Positions 46,184 through 53,648 of a DNA stretch of 64,000 bases are shown piece by piece; the first letter of the stretch is position 1; each line of letters begins with the position of its first letter. The translations under genes and the position numbers were made by a program. Source of the stretch: Bradyrhizobium tropiciagri (GTDB taxonomy: Bacteria > Pseudomonadota > Alphaproteobacteria > Rhizobiales > Xanthobacteraceae). Location of the stretch: contig NZ_JAFCKH010000004.1 in assembly GCF_018130505.1 (NCBI RefSeq), forward strand, positions 124,001 through 188,000. The letters run 5' to 3'. The notes beneath the pieces are model-generated. The model did no database searches. It saw only the letters and a list, made by a program, of their open reading frames with translations, and was not told where the DNA came from.

Positions 46184-46285
46184 TTGACGGCGCCCCGTCA
46201 TGCCGCCCCGGGTGGAAAGCAGGTTTCGCCGCGTTATGAACCGCGCTAGACAACGACGGTATTTCTGCTGCCGGGGACGCGGCGC

Positions 46286-46990
46286 TTGTTTGATGGGTTT
46301 TACAAGGTCCGGTTCGAACTGGGCGGCGCGGTCGGCCGCAGCGTGATGTATGTCGGCGACGACAGGATGCTCGGCGGCAACTCCGCCTTCGCCCATATCG
46401 GCAGCTATGAGATCGACGGCGAGGAGGTCGCGGCCGAGATCAAGACCGTCCGCCACAACCCCGATCCGAACTATCGCGCCATGGCCGGCACCGACGATGC
46501 GACGCTGATCGCAAGGGGCCGCGCGGACGGCGTGCTGCTCCGCTTCAAGGGCGAGCTGAAGGAATTGCCCGGCGTGCCGTTCCAGTCGGTGATGACGCCG
46601 ATCACGGAAGACGAGATCCCGCCTCCCGGCGCTGTCGGCGAGGGCGGCGTCGTCGATGGCCTCTACTCGATCCACATCCGCATGCTCGACGGCGTCGATG
46701 GCGTGCTGACCGGCGTGATGCTGCTCAACAGGGGCCGCATCCTCGGCGGCGATGCGCATTTCTACTATCTCGGCAGCTATACGTCAGGGAAAGGCCGCTG
46801 GAAGGGCCAGATCCTGAACCAGGAGCACACCTCGGCGGTGGGCGAGAATCCGATCTTCGGCGGCCACGAGGTCGGGATCGGCTTCGCAGGAACTTGCGAC
46901 GCGGAAGGCGCCGTGCTCGATGCGACCGCGCTTGCCGGCAAGCGCAGCCTCCGCCTCACGGCGGCACTCAAACTGATGCGGCGGTTGTAA
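46286..46990 (+). CDS. GrlR-like two-domain protein
   Basis: A 234-residue paralogue of the 37.9-kb protein. The N-domain FDGFYKVRFELGGAVGRSVMY is followed by the linker TEDEIPPPGAVGEGG and then the C-domain VVDGLYSIHIRMLDGVDG, with RWKGQILNQEHTSAVGENPIFGGHEVGIGFAGT and a terminal GKRSLRLTAALKLM. The start is TTG (46286), as no in-frame ATG fits; GGGGA lies about 9 nt upstream. It ends 3 nt before a substrate-binding-like gene, so the two are surely cotranscribed. Function unknown. Confidence 0.85.
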   Translation: MFDGFYKVRFELGGAVGRSVMYVGDDRMLGGNSAFAHIGSYEIDGEEVAAEIKTVRHNPDPNYRAMAGTDDATLIARGRADGVLLRFKGELKELPGVPFQSVMTPITEDEIPPPGAVGEGGVVDGLYSIHIRMLDGVDGVLTGVMLLNRGRILGGDAHFYYLGSYTSGKGRWKGQILNQEHTSAVGENPIFGGHEVGIGFAGTCDAEGAVLDATALAGKRSLRLTAALKLMRRL

Positions 46991-46993
46991 GCG

Positions 46994-47677
46994 ATGGAAA
47001 GCGTGCGCGTGCTCTCGACCCTGGCGTTGAAGGGCGCCGTCACCCGGCTCGCCGCGGCCTATCAGGCCGCGAGCGGCGTGCGGATCGATGCCGATTTCGC
47101 GCCGACGCTGGCGCTGCTCAAGCGTTTGCGTGGCGGCGAGGGCGCCGATCTCGTGATCCTGACCCGCGAGGGCCTCGACGAGGTGATCGGCGAAGGCCGC
47201 GTTGCTGCCGAGAGCGCCACGGACCTCGCGCGCTCCTATGTCGGGCTCGCGGTCAAAGCGGGCGCCGCGCATCCCGACATCGCGACCGAAGCCGGGCTGT
47301 GCGCGACCTTGCTCGGCGCGCGGGCGGTGGCCTATTCGCGGCTCGGCGCCAGCGGCATCCTGTTCGCGGGGCTGATCGAGCGTCTCGGCATCGCGGCCGA
47401 CATCAATGCGCGCGCGGTGATCATCCCGCAGGGCTTTACCGCGGAAAAGCTCGTCACCGGCGAGGCCGATCTCGCGGTCCAGCAGATCAGCGAGCTGAAG
47501 CAGGTCGATGGCATCGAGGTGATCGGTCCGATTCCGCTGGACCTGCAGACACCGGCGGTGTTTTCCGCCGGCCGCATGACGGCTTCCCAACGCGCCGATG
47601 CCGCCGATCGTCTGCTGCGCTATCTGTCGTCTGTCGAGGTTGCGCCGGTGCTGCGCGAGACCGGGCTCGAGCCTTGA
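46994..47677 (+). CDS. Substrate-binding-like protein (ModA/PBP type II fold) without signal peptide
   Basis: A 227-residue type II periplasmic-binding-protein fold: RVLSTLALKGAVTRLAAAYQAASG, a DLVILTREGLDEVIGEGRV hinge, AYSRLGASGILFAGLIERLGI, ADLAVQQISELKQVDGIEVIGPIP. It resembles molybdate/anion-binding proteins, but there is no signal peptide and no transporter nearby, so it probably binds its ligand in the cytoplasm. It follows a GrlR-like gene by 3 nt and precedes a Sel1 protein. The ligand is not predictable. Confidence 0.82.
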   Translation: MESVRVLSTLALKGAVTRLAAAYQAASGVRIDADFAPTLALLKRLRGGEGADLVILTREGLDEVIGEGRVAAESATDLARSYVGLAVKAGAAHPDIATEAGLCATLLGARAVAYSRLGASGILFAGLIERLGIAADINARAVIIPQGFTAEKLVTGEADLAVQQISELKQVDGIEVIGPIPLDLQTPAVFSAGRMTASQRADAADRLLRYLSSVEVAPVLRETGLEP

Positions 47678-47709
47678 ATTTGCCCGGCCTGCGAAGCAAC
47701 CTGCCGCGC

Positions 47710-48528
47710 ATGATCAAACCGTTCCATGCCGTTGTCGTTGCCGCCGTGCTGGTCGCGCCGGCGCTGGCGCACGCGCAGTCGGCCGACCTCGTGCTGTGCG
47801 ATCGCGTCGTAGCCGATCCCACCGACCCCGACAAGCCGGCCGATGTGAAGGGCGTGGCCGAGATCGCCACGGCGGATATCGCGACCGCCATCAAATATTG
47901 CGCGGTCGCCGCAAAGTCCTCGCGCCGCGCGATGTATCAACTCGGCCGCGCCTACGCCGCCAATCGGCAGACCGCGGAAGCGGCGGGTGCCTGGCGCAAG
48001 GCGGCCGACAAGGGCTCGACCTCGGCGATGGTCGAGCTCGGCGTGCTCTACGGCACCGGCGCCGGTGTCGCGAAGGATGAGGCGCAGGCGCGCAAGCTGT
48101 TCGAACGCGCCGCGCAGGCCGGCAACGCGCGCGGCGTCAGCAATCTTGCCGCGCTCGGCGGCAGCTCCGCCTCCGACCCGGCGCGGGCGCGCGACTTGCT
48201 CGCCAAGGCCGCCGAGACCAATGCGGAGGCGCAGTATCAGCTCGGCATGATGCTGGCGGAAGGCAAGGGCGGCGCGCAAGACGACGTCGCGGCGCGCGCC
48301 TTGTTCGAGAAGGCCGCGGCGCAGAACCATCCCGGCGCGCTGGAGCGGATGGGCGCCTTCGCGCAGGCCGGCCGCGGCGGACCGAAGGATGGCGACGCGG
48401 CAAAGGCCTATTACCAGCGCGCCGCGGCGCTCGGCGACGAGGACGCCAAGAAGGCGCTCGAGCGCGCCCGCTGTCCCTATGTGCTGAAGGACAAGCGCGG
48501 CAACGCCGTGACCGATCTCTGCTTCTGA
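47710..48528 (+). CDS. Exported Sel1-repeat protein
   Basis: A 272-residue protein with a signal peptide (1-23, AHAQ) followed by four to five Sel1/TPR-like repeats (AMYQLGRAYAANRQTAEAAGAWRKAAD; AMVELGVLYGTGAGVAKDEAQARKLFERAA; AQYQLGMMLAEGKGG...). Cysteines near the mature N-terminus (VLCDRV) and C-terminus (ARCPYV...DLCF) may pair. Sel1 proteins are scaffolds in envelope signalling. The ATG at 47710 is 32 nt after the substrate-binding gene. Confidence 0.88.
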   Translation: MIKPFHAVVVAAVLVAPALAHAQSADLVLCDRVVADPTDPDKPADVKGVAEIATADIATAIKYCAVAAKSSRRAMYQLGRAYAANRQTAEAAGAWRKAADKGSTSAMVELGVLYGTGAGVAKDEAQARKLFERAAQAGNARGVSNLAALGGSSASDPARARDLLAKAAETNAEAQYQLGMMLAEGKGGAQDDVAARALFEKAAAQNHPGALERMGAFAQAGRGGPKDGDAAKAYYQRAAALGDEDAKKALERARCPYVLKDKRGNAVTDLCF

Positions 48529-48591
48529 CTCCGCTGGAACGCTCGCCGCTTCGTGTCGTTGACAGGCGAAAGCCAGCGGCGAGGTGATGTC

Positions 48592-48741
48592 ATGATCCGC
48601 AAGCTGAGTTCGGGCGAGTACCGGCTGTATTCCCGCAAGGTCAATCCGAAGACCGGCAAGCGCCGCAATCTCGGCACCTTCAAGTCGCGCGCCGCCGCCG
48701 AGAAGCACGAGCGCGAGGTGCAGTATTTCAAGCGGCACTGA
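48592..48741 (+). CDS. 49-residue basic protein, integrase-arm-like
   Basis: GAGG lies 8 nt before the ATG at 48592. The sequence MIRKLSSGEYRLYSRKVNPK with GKRRNLGTFKSRAAAEKHEREVQYFKRH resembles the three-stranded arm-type DNA-binding domain of tyrosine integrases, but stands alone. Highly basic, so nucleic-acid binding is likely. Similar stand-alone proteins occur in Rhizobiales. No integrase lies nearby. Confidence 0.75.
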   Translation: MIRKLSSGEYRLYSRKVNPKTGKRRNLGTFKSRAAAEKHEREVQYFKRH

Positions 48742-48923
48742 AGCGCGACGAGCCCGTCGCAGGGGGCGCGCTGCCAAAACCTGGAAAACAACCCCATGCA
48801 AAGTAGCCGGCGGCAGGGGTTCGATCAGGCAACTTGACACGTCGGGCAACTCAGGAGTATTCTTCCAATATTCCGAAATCGCTCTGACGCACCCGCAGTA
48901 AGAGCCAAAGCCGGCAGTAGGTC
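48742..48923. other. Intergenic segment at the left border of the LysR-linked module
   Basis: It contains no gene. The stretch at about 48779-48890 (CCTGGAAAACAACCCCATGC...) is AT-richer than its surroundings and resembles intergenic sequence I associate with Bradyrhizobium genomes, from memory only. It marks the change to the 48.9-52.4 kb module. Confidence 0.3.
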
Positions 48924-49898
48924 TCACGCGATTTCGATGACCATCTTTCCGCCGGCCTCGTTCGCTTCCATCACGCGGTGCGCCTCGCGGATCTGATCGA
49001 ACTTGAAAACCCGGGTCGGCTTGGCATTGAAGCGACCGGATGCAGCTTTCTCTGCGATTAGCTGCAGTGGAACGTCCGAGAGCGGGAAATCGGGCAAGCC
49101 GAAATGAAAGGCTGCGAAGAACGTCAGGTAGACGCCGCTGTTCATCTGCGCGAGTGGATTGAAGTCCTTCACCGGAGCGAGCCCGCCGAGCCAGCCGGCG
49201 ATGCAGGCGCGCCCATAGCGCGGAAGCATCGAAAGCGAATCCACGATCACGCTGTTGCCGACGAGATCCAGCACGCGATCGAGCTTGCCGGTTTCGGGGA
49301 GGCGCTTCGAGAGATCCGGGCCTTCGAATTCGCAGCGGCTCACGCCCAGCGCTTCGAGGATCGGGAAACGTGCCCGCTGCCGCGTCGTCGCGATGACCTT
49401 CACGCCCGCGTCGACGGCGAGATTGATGGCCGCTTGCCCGAAGGCCGATGTGGCGCCGCGGATCAGCAGGGTCTGGCCTCTTTCGATCTCGAGATTGCGG
49501 AAGAGGCACGTCCAGGCTGTCGCGTAGCTCTCCGGGAGCGCCGCGAGTTCGGTCCACGGCATATCCACGTTAATCAGCGTGACGACGTCGACCGGCACCC
49601 GCGTATACTCCGCATAGCTGCCGTTGATAGTACGTCCCATGCCGCCCATCATCGCCGCAACCTTTGCGCCGACGGGAAACTCGCCGCCGGGGCAGGATTT
49701 CACGATGCCGACGCACTCCAAACCGATCACATCGGCGTTTTCGGCCCATTCGCCGCGGCGCATATGCATCTCGGCGTGGTTGACGCCGAAGGCCTTGATC
49801 TGGATGACGACGTGACCCGCCATGGGCGCCGGCTCGGGAATGTCCTTGTAGACGAGCTTGTCCAGACCACCGAATCCGTCCAGTACGATCGCGCGCAT
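48924..49898 (-). CDS. Zinc-binding-family alcohol dehydrogenase / quinone oxidoreductase (MDR)
   Basis: A 325-residue MDR protein. The N-terminal GroES-like domain (AIVLDGFGGLDKLVYKDIPEPAP; IQIKAFGVNHAEMHMRRGEWAE) is followed by a Rossmann domain with RGATSAFGQAAINLAVDAGVKVIATTR. It lacks the cysteine cluster of structural zinc, so a QOR-like NADPH-quinone or enone reductase is likelier than an alcohol dehydrogenase. ATG 49898 has GGGAGAGAG upstream. First of three minus-strand genes next to a divergent LysR. Confidence 0.9.
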   Translation of the reverse strand: MRAIVLDGFGGLDKLVYKDIPEPAPMAGHVVIQIKAFGVNHAEMHMRRGEWAENADVIGLECVGIVKSCPGGEFPVGAKVAAMMGGMGRTINGSYAEYTRVPVDVVTLINVDMPWTELAALPESYATAWTCLFRNLEIERGQTLLIRGATSAFGQAAINLAVDAGVKVIATTRQRARFPILEALGVSRCEFEGPDLSKRLPETGKLDRVLDLVGNSVIVDSLSMLPRYGRACIAGWLGGLAPVKDFNPLAQMNSGVYLTFFAAFHFGLPDFPLSDVPLQLIAEKAASGRFNAKPTRVFKFDQIREAHRVMEANEAGGKMVIEIA

Positions 49899-50043
49899 TT
49901 TGTCTCTCTCCCGATGATGAATGCGATGGCTCCTGCGGTGAGAAGGAGCCGTTCCTTTGCCGGTGGCAGCGTCGGCGATGCGGGGCGCCGAGCCCATCGC
50001 CGCCGATCTCTTCGACCGAGCCGAATTGAATGAAACGATGAGC

Positions 50044-50436
50044 CTATCCGAGTGCTTCGAGCACCTTCGCTGTGTCCGTGAACTGGACGAACTTCGAAAG
50101 CGTTTCGCCAGTCACGGTCCAGACATGCGCGTACGGGACCGAGATTTGACGGCCGGTCCTTTTGTACGTTCCGACATAAGTCCCCAGCGCTACGACGCGA
50201 TTGCCCTCCGAGACAAAGTCGGAGGGCAGCGCTGCGAAGCCATCCCAGTCGGTCGCGACCCGAACAAGAAGGTTCTCCAATACGGCTTCGGGACCATGCC
50301 AGGTGCCGGCGTAATAGGGGAAGCGCTCGGCTTCCGTCCATTCGACGTTCTCGTTGAGTGTCGCGAGAACACCGGACACGTCGCCAAGCTCGAGCGCATT
50401 GTAGAAACGTCGGACGGTATCGACAGGAGAGGTCAT
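50044..50436 (-). CDS. SnoaL/NTF2-like protein
   Basis: A 130-residue alpha+beta barrel protein (TVRRFYNALELGDVSGVLATLNENVEWTEAERFPYYAGTWHGPEAVLENL), of the nuclear transport factor 2 / SnoaL-like group used as small isomerases, hydrolases or binding proteins. No signal peptide. It lies between the MDR and SDR genes on the same strand. Substrate unknown. Confidence 0.9.
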   Translation of the reverse strand: MTSPVDTVRRFYNALELGDVSGVLATLNENVEWTEAERFPYYAGTWHGPEAVLENLLVRVATDWDGFAALPSDFVSEGNRVVALGTYVGTYKRTGRQISVPYAHVWTVTGETLSKFVQFTDTAKVLEALG

Positions 50437-50499
50437 CTTCGGCACTCGTGATTCAGGTGAGGACGAGTCGACGGCAGACCGCCGACCCGGAACGATCAA

Positions 50500-51360
50500 T
50501 CAAGCGAGTTCTTCGAGATGCCCGAGGCCCAGACCGCCGACGACGGCCTGCTGGACTGGAGCCACATCGGCATTGATCTTGTCAGCACCAAACGCGGTGC
50601 CCACCACCGTCCGCGCGGCGCGACGGCCCTTTGCCTGCTCGACGAGCTTGACGATGGCCTCGGCGATGTCGTGAGGGTTCGGAGCGTCCTTGGCTTGGAA
50701 CATTGACATGAATGTCTTGAACATCGCGTCAGGAATCTGGCCGATCTCGCCGTAGGACTTCGTGATGTCGGCGTCGGCGGGCGTCTGGATGCTCGAGTAC
50801 ATGTTTGTCGGGTAGGCGCTCGGCTGAACTGCCACCACTTCTACGCCGAGCCGGGAGACCTCCAGCCGGAGACTGTCGGTTAAAGCTTCAACCGCCATCT
50901 TGCTCGCACCGTAGATGCCGAAGAAGGGGAATGTCACCCGGCCGAGGATCGAGCCGATGTTGATAATGAGGCCGTCGTGCTTCTGACGCATCGAAGGCAG
51001 CACGGCCCGCGTAACGCGGAGGAGCCCGATGACGTTGGTGTCGAAGATGGCTTTCGCCTGATCGGTCGTGAAAGCTTCGGTCACGCCAGCCGACGCAATG
51101 CCGGCGTTGTTGACCAGCACGCTGATATTGCCGGCCTCGGCGAGGATAGAAGCAATGGCGCGATTGACCGAGCCGTCATCAGTAACGTCGAGTTCGACGA
51201 CACTGATTTTTCGGCTGCGCAATGCGTCGGCGTGGCTACGATTGCGCCCGGCGACGTCGCGCATCGTGGCGAACACGCGATGGCCAGCACCTGCCAGCTT
51301 TTCTGCCGTATTGCGACTGAAGCCGCTTGAGGCGCCGGTGATGAGAATGGTCCTGGTCAT
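50500..51360 (-). CDS. Short-chain dehydrogenase/reductase
   Basis: A 286-residue SDR: TGASSGFSRNTAEKL (cofactor motif with F/S in place of the last GI), VNNAG near residue 87, catalytic Ser in INIGSILG, Tyr/Lys in GIYGASKMAVEAL. Arg near RDVAGRN after beta-2 suggests NADP(H). Extra C-terminal helices set it among the longer classical SDRs. It diverges from the LysR gene and is its likely target. Confidence 0.92.
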   Translation of the reverse strand: MTRTILITGASSGFSRNTAEKLAGAGHRVFATMRDVAGRNRSHADALRSRKISVVELDVTDDGSVNRAIASILAEAGNISVLVNNAGIASAGVTEAFTTDQAKAIFDTNVIGLLRVTRAVLPSMRQKHDGLIINIGSILGRVTFPFFGIYGASKMAVEALTDSLRLEVSRLGVEVVAVQPSAYPTNMYSSIQTPADADITKSYGEIGQIPDAMFKTFMSMFQAKDAPNPHDIAEAIVKLVEQAKGRRAARTVVGTAFGADKINADVAPVQQAVVGGLGLGHLEELA

Positions 51361-51383
51361 GGTTGCCTCTGGTGAGATGAGAG

Positions 51384-51408
51384 TTTGCGAGCGATCAAGC
51401 CTCGCAAA
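51384..51408. promoter_or_regulatory. Inverted repeat, candidate LysR-family binding site
   Basis: TTTGCGAG-N9-CTCGCAAA is a perfect 8-bp dyad in the 124-bp interval between divergent SDR and LysR genes, 24 nt from the SDR start. The interval also holds weaker symmetry around TTTCTGAAG...AGAAA nearer the LysR start. Divergent placement with a dyad is typical of LysR autoregulation. Confidence 0.6.
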
Positions 51409-51484
51409 GCCACGTAGGACCTTCCGATTTGGGGTGGTATCCGTTATTTTCTGAAGTTGGACTTTCAAGAAATGGAAGTATGGT

Positions 51485-52393
51485 ATGGACCGGTTCGAGG
51501 CAATCCGAACGCTGCTTGCGGCGGTCGACGGTGGGAGCCTGACGGCGGCATCCCGTCAACTCGGCACGCCGCTTCCTACCGTCAGTCGGCATGTATCTGA
51601 GCTCGAGGCGCGTCTGGGTACGCAGCTCGTGATCCGGACGAACCGCAAATTGCTGCTCACCGACGCTGGCAACGCGTTCGTTGCGGCTGGTCGCCGCGTT
51701 CTCGAGCAACTCGATGAGGCCGAACGTGCGGCGGCCGGCGAATATCGCGCACCGCGAGGCGACCTCCTGGTCACCGCTCCGATCATGTTCGGCAAGTTGC
51801 ATGTGACTCCGGTCGTACTCGCGTTCCTTACCGCGTATCCGGAGGTCAATGTCCGCGTTGTATTTTTCGATCACGTCGTCGATCTCGTTGAAAACCATGT
51901 CGACGTGGCCGTTCGCATCGGCCAACTGCCCGACAGCGGGCTGGTTGCCGCGCGGATTGGCGAGATTCGCTGGGTGATTTGCGCAAGCCCAGCCTATCTC
52001 TCGACCCATGGCACACCAGTTGTCCCGGACGATTTGGCGGAACACGATTGCATCGCATTTGAGGGGCTGCAGATGGTGCGCACCTGGCCGTTCGGGCGCG
52101 GCGCCGATGCGAAGACCGTGGCGATAAAGCCTCGCTTCGCCGCCAATACGGCCGACGCAGTCCTCGAAGCCGCCATCGCCGGCGTCGGTATCGCCCGATT
52201 GACGTCCTACCAAGCTGCCGGGGCGATCCGCGAGGGGCGATTGGTCAGCCTGCTCCACGGGCATAATCCGGAGCCGCTACCTGTCCATCTCGTCCACACC
52301 GGCCCGCCGCTGGTGCCGTTGAAGATGCGCGCGTTCCTTGATTTCGCTGGTCCACGGTTGAAGGCAGATCTAGCCGACATCGCGAATATCTGA
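51485..52393 (+). CDS. LysR-type transcriptional regulator
   Basis: A 302-residue LTTR. The N-terminal winged HTH (MDRFEAIRTLLAAVDGGSLTAASRQLGTPLPTVSRHVSELEARLG) is followed by a linker helix and the effector-binding domain (about 90-295; APRGDLLVTAPIMFGKLHVTPVVLAFLTAYPEVNVRVVF). Closest in pattern to the CrgA/DsdC-like group. It diverges from the SDR gene and should control the SDR-SnoaL-MDR genes. The inducer is unknown. Confidence 0.95.
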   Translation: MDRFEAIRTLLAAVDGGSLTAASRQLGTPLPTVSRHVSELEARLGTQLVIRTNRKLLLTDAGNAFVAAGRRVLEQLDEAERAAAGEYRAPRGDLLVTAPIMFGKLHVTPVVLAFLTAYPEVNVRVVFFDHVVDLVENHVDVAVRIGQLPDSGLVAARIGEIRWVICASPAYLSTHGTPVVPDDLAEHDCIAFEGLQMVRTWPFGRGADAKTVAIKPRFAANTADAVLEAAIAGVGIARLTSYQAAGAIREGRLVSLLHGHNPEPLPVHLVHTGPPLVPLKMRAFLDFAGPRLKADLADIANI

Positions 52394-52494
52394 CGGAGCG
52401 TCGCGGCCCATCCTTCCGCAATTGAGACTGCAGTTGCTGTCGAGGTCCGCTCGGGGAATTGACTGACAGTGAGGCCGCGTCCCGGCCGCCGCAC

Positions 52495-53127
52495 CTACGG
52501 CGCAGGGCAGGCCGCGCCGGTCTTTACCCAAGCCTCCACCAGCGCGCCGGCTTGCGCCTGCGTGCCGGGCGCGGGTGCGCGGCCGAAGCCGGGATGCCAG
52601 GCCCAGCCCACCAGCGTGTCCTTGCCGATATGCTCGATGAGCTCTTCGACCTTGCGGCCGCCGTTGCGAGCGGGATCGCGGATCTGCTCGCAGATCTCGC
52701 CGATGGTCTTGCCGGCCCACGCCATCTCGCGCGGCGCCAGATGCCATTCCGGATGACCGGGGACGCGGCCGGGCTCGAAATTGCCGTGCTGGTGGCAGGT
52801 CGCGCAGCGCATCGTCTCGATGCCATGGCCATCGGCGCCGCGCGTCACCGGCGGTTGGTGGACGCGGCTGATATCGCCTTGCCGCGGGCTATCGCCGGCG
52901 GGGTGGCAGTTGGTGCAGCGCGGATGGGTCAGCACCTTGCCGAGCTCGGTGAAGATCGCCGCCGAGCGCTTCTCGACATTCTCGATCGAGGCAAAGCTTT
53001 CCGGCGAGGCGAGGGCGTGGCTCGCGGTCTGCGATGCTGCGTAGCCCGCGCACAGGCTGGTCGCGAGCGCCGTCATCACCGCAACGATCCGAAACCTCGT
53101 CTCCGACATCATCGCGCGTGCGCTCAT
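52495..53127 (-). CDS. Dihaem cytochrome c-like protein of the molybdenum hydroxylase operon
   Basis: A 210-residue exported protein with a hydrophobic N-terminus (about 11-31) and two haem c motifs, CTNCH at 71-75 and CATCH at 108-112, each with nearby potential Met/His ligands. Its ATG overlaps the stop of the 2Fe-2S subunit gene (ATGA), so it belongs to the same complex: the periplasmic electron acceptor of an isoquinoline/aldehyde-oxidoreductase-type enzyme. Typical for membrane-linked Mo-hydroxylases. Confidence 0.9.
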   Translation of the reverse strand: MSARAMMSETRFRIVAVMTALATSLCAGYAASQTASHALASPESFASIENVEKRSAAIFTELGKVLTHPRCTNCHPAGDSPRQGDISRVHQPPVTRGADGHGIETMRCATCHQHGNFEPGRVPGHPEWHLAPREMAWAGKTIGEICEQIRDPARNGGRKVEELIEHIGKDTLVGWAWHPGFGRAPAPGTQAQAGALVEAWVKTGAACPAP

Positions 53128-53648
53128 TTGGTGGCGATCAGGTAGCGCTTGGCGTCGGCGAGGATCACGTCGCGCACGGCCTCGTGGTACTTGATGTAGC
53201 CGGTGCAGCGGCAGAGATGGCCGTCGAGCGCGTCGGCAATGGTCTGCTCCAGCTCGTCGCGCGGCACCGGCGCGCGGGCGAGGCGTTCGAGCAGCACCTG
53301 GCCCTCGTTGAGGAAGCCGGCCGTGCAGTAGCCGCACTGGAATGCGAAATGCGCGACGAAGGCCTTTTGCAGCGCGGAGAGCTCGCCGTCCTTGGCGTGT
53401 CCCTCGACGGTGCGGATGGTCTTGTCGTGGAAGGTGACGGCGGAGACGATGCAGGTCGGGCTGGTGTAGCTGGTGCCGTCAGGGTTATCGACGATGATGG
53501 CGCAGCTCAGGCACTGCGCGGCGCCGCAGCCGAACTTGGTGCCGGTCATGCCGAGCATCTCGCGCAGGAAATCGTTCATGGTGAGGTTGTCGCTCACCTC
53601 GATCGGCCCATGCTTGCGGCCGTTGATGGTCACGCTGAGCGAGGTCAC
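53124..53648 (-). CDS. 2Fe-2S subunit of a molybdenum hydroxylase (IorA type)
   Basis: A 174-residue protein. The plant-type ferredoxin domain has CGAAQCLSC (Cys41, 46, 49) plus Cys66 for the outer cluster, and the helical domain has CGYC (105, 108) and CRC (146, 148) for the inner cluster. It passes electrons from the Mo centre to the cytochrome. A GTG start overlaps the upstream subunit's TGA (GTGA). Substrate cannot be told from this subunit. Confidence 0.95.
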   Translation of the reverse strand: MTSLSVTINGRKHGPIEVSDNLTMNDFLREMLGMTGTKFGCGAAQCLSCAIIVDNPDGTSYTSPTCIVSAVTFHDKTIRTVEGHAKDGELSALQKAFVAHFAFQCGYCTAGFLNEGQVLLERLARAPVPRDELEQTIADALDGHLCRCTGYIKYHEAVRDVILADAKRYLIATK

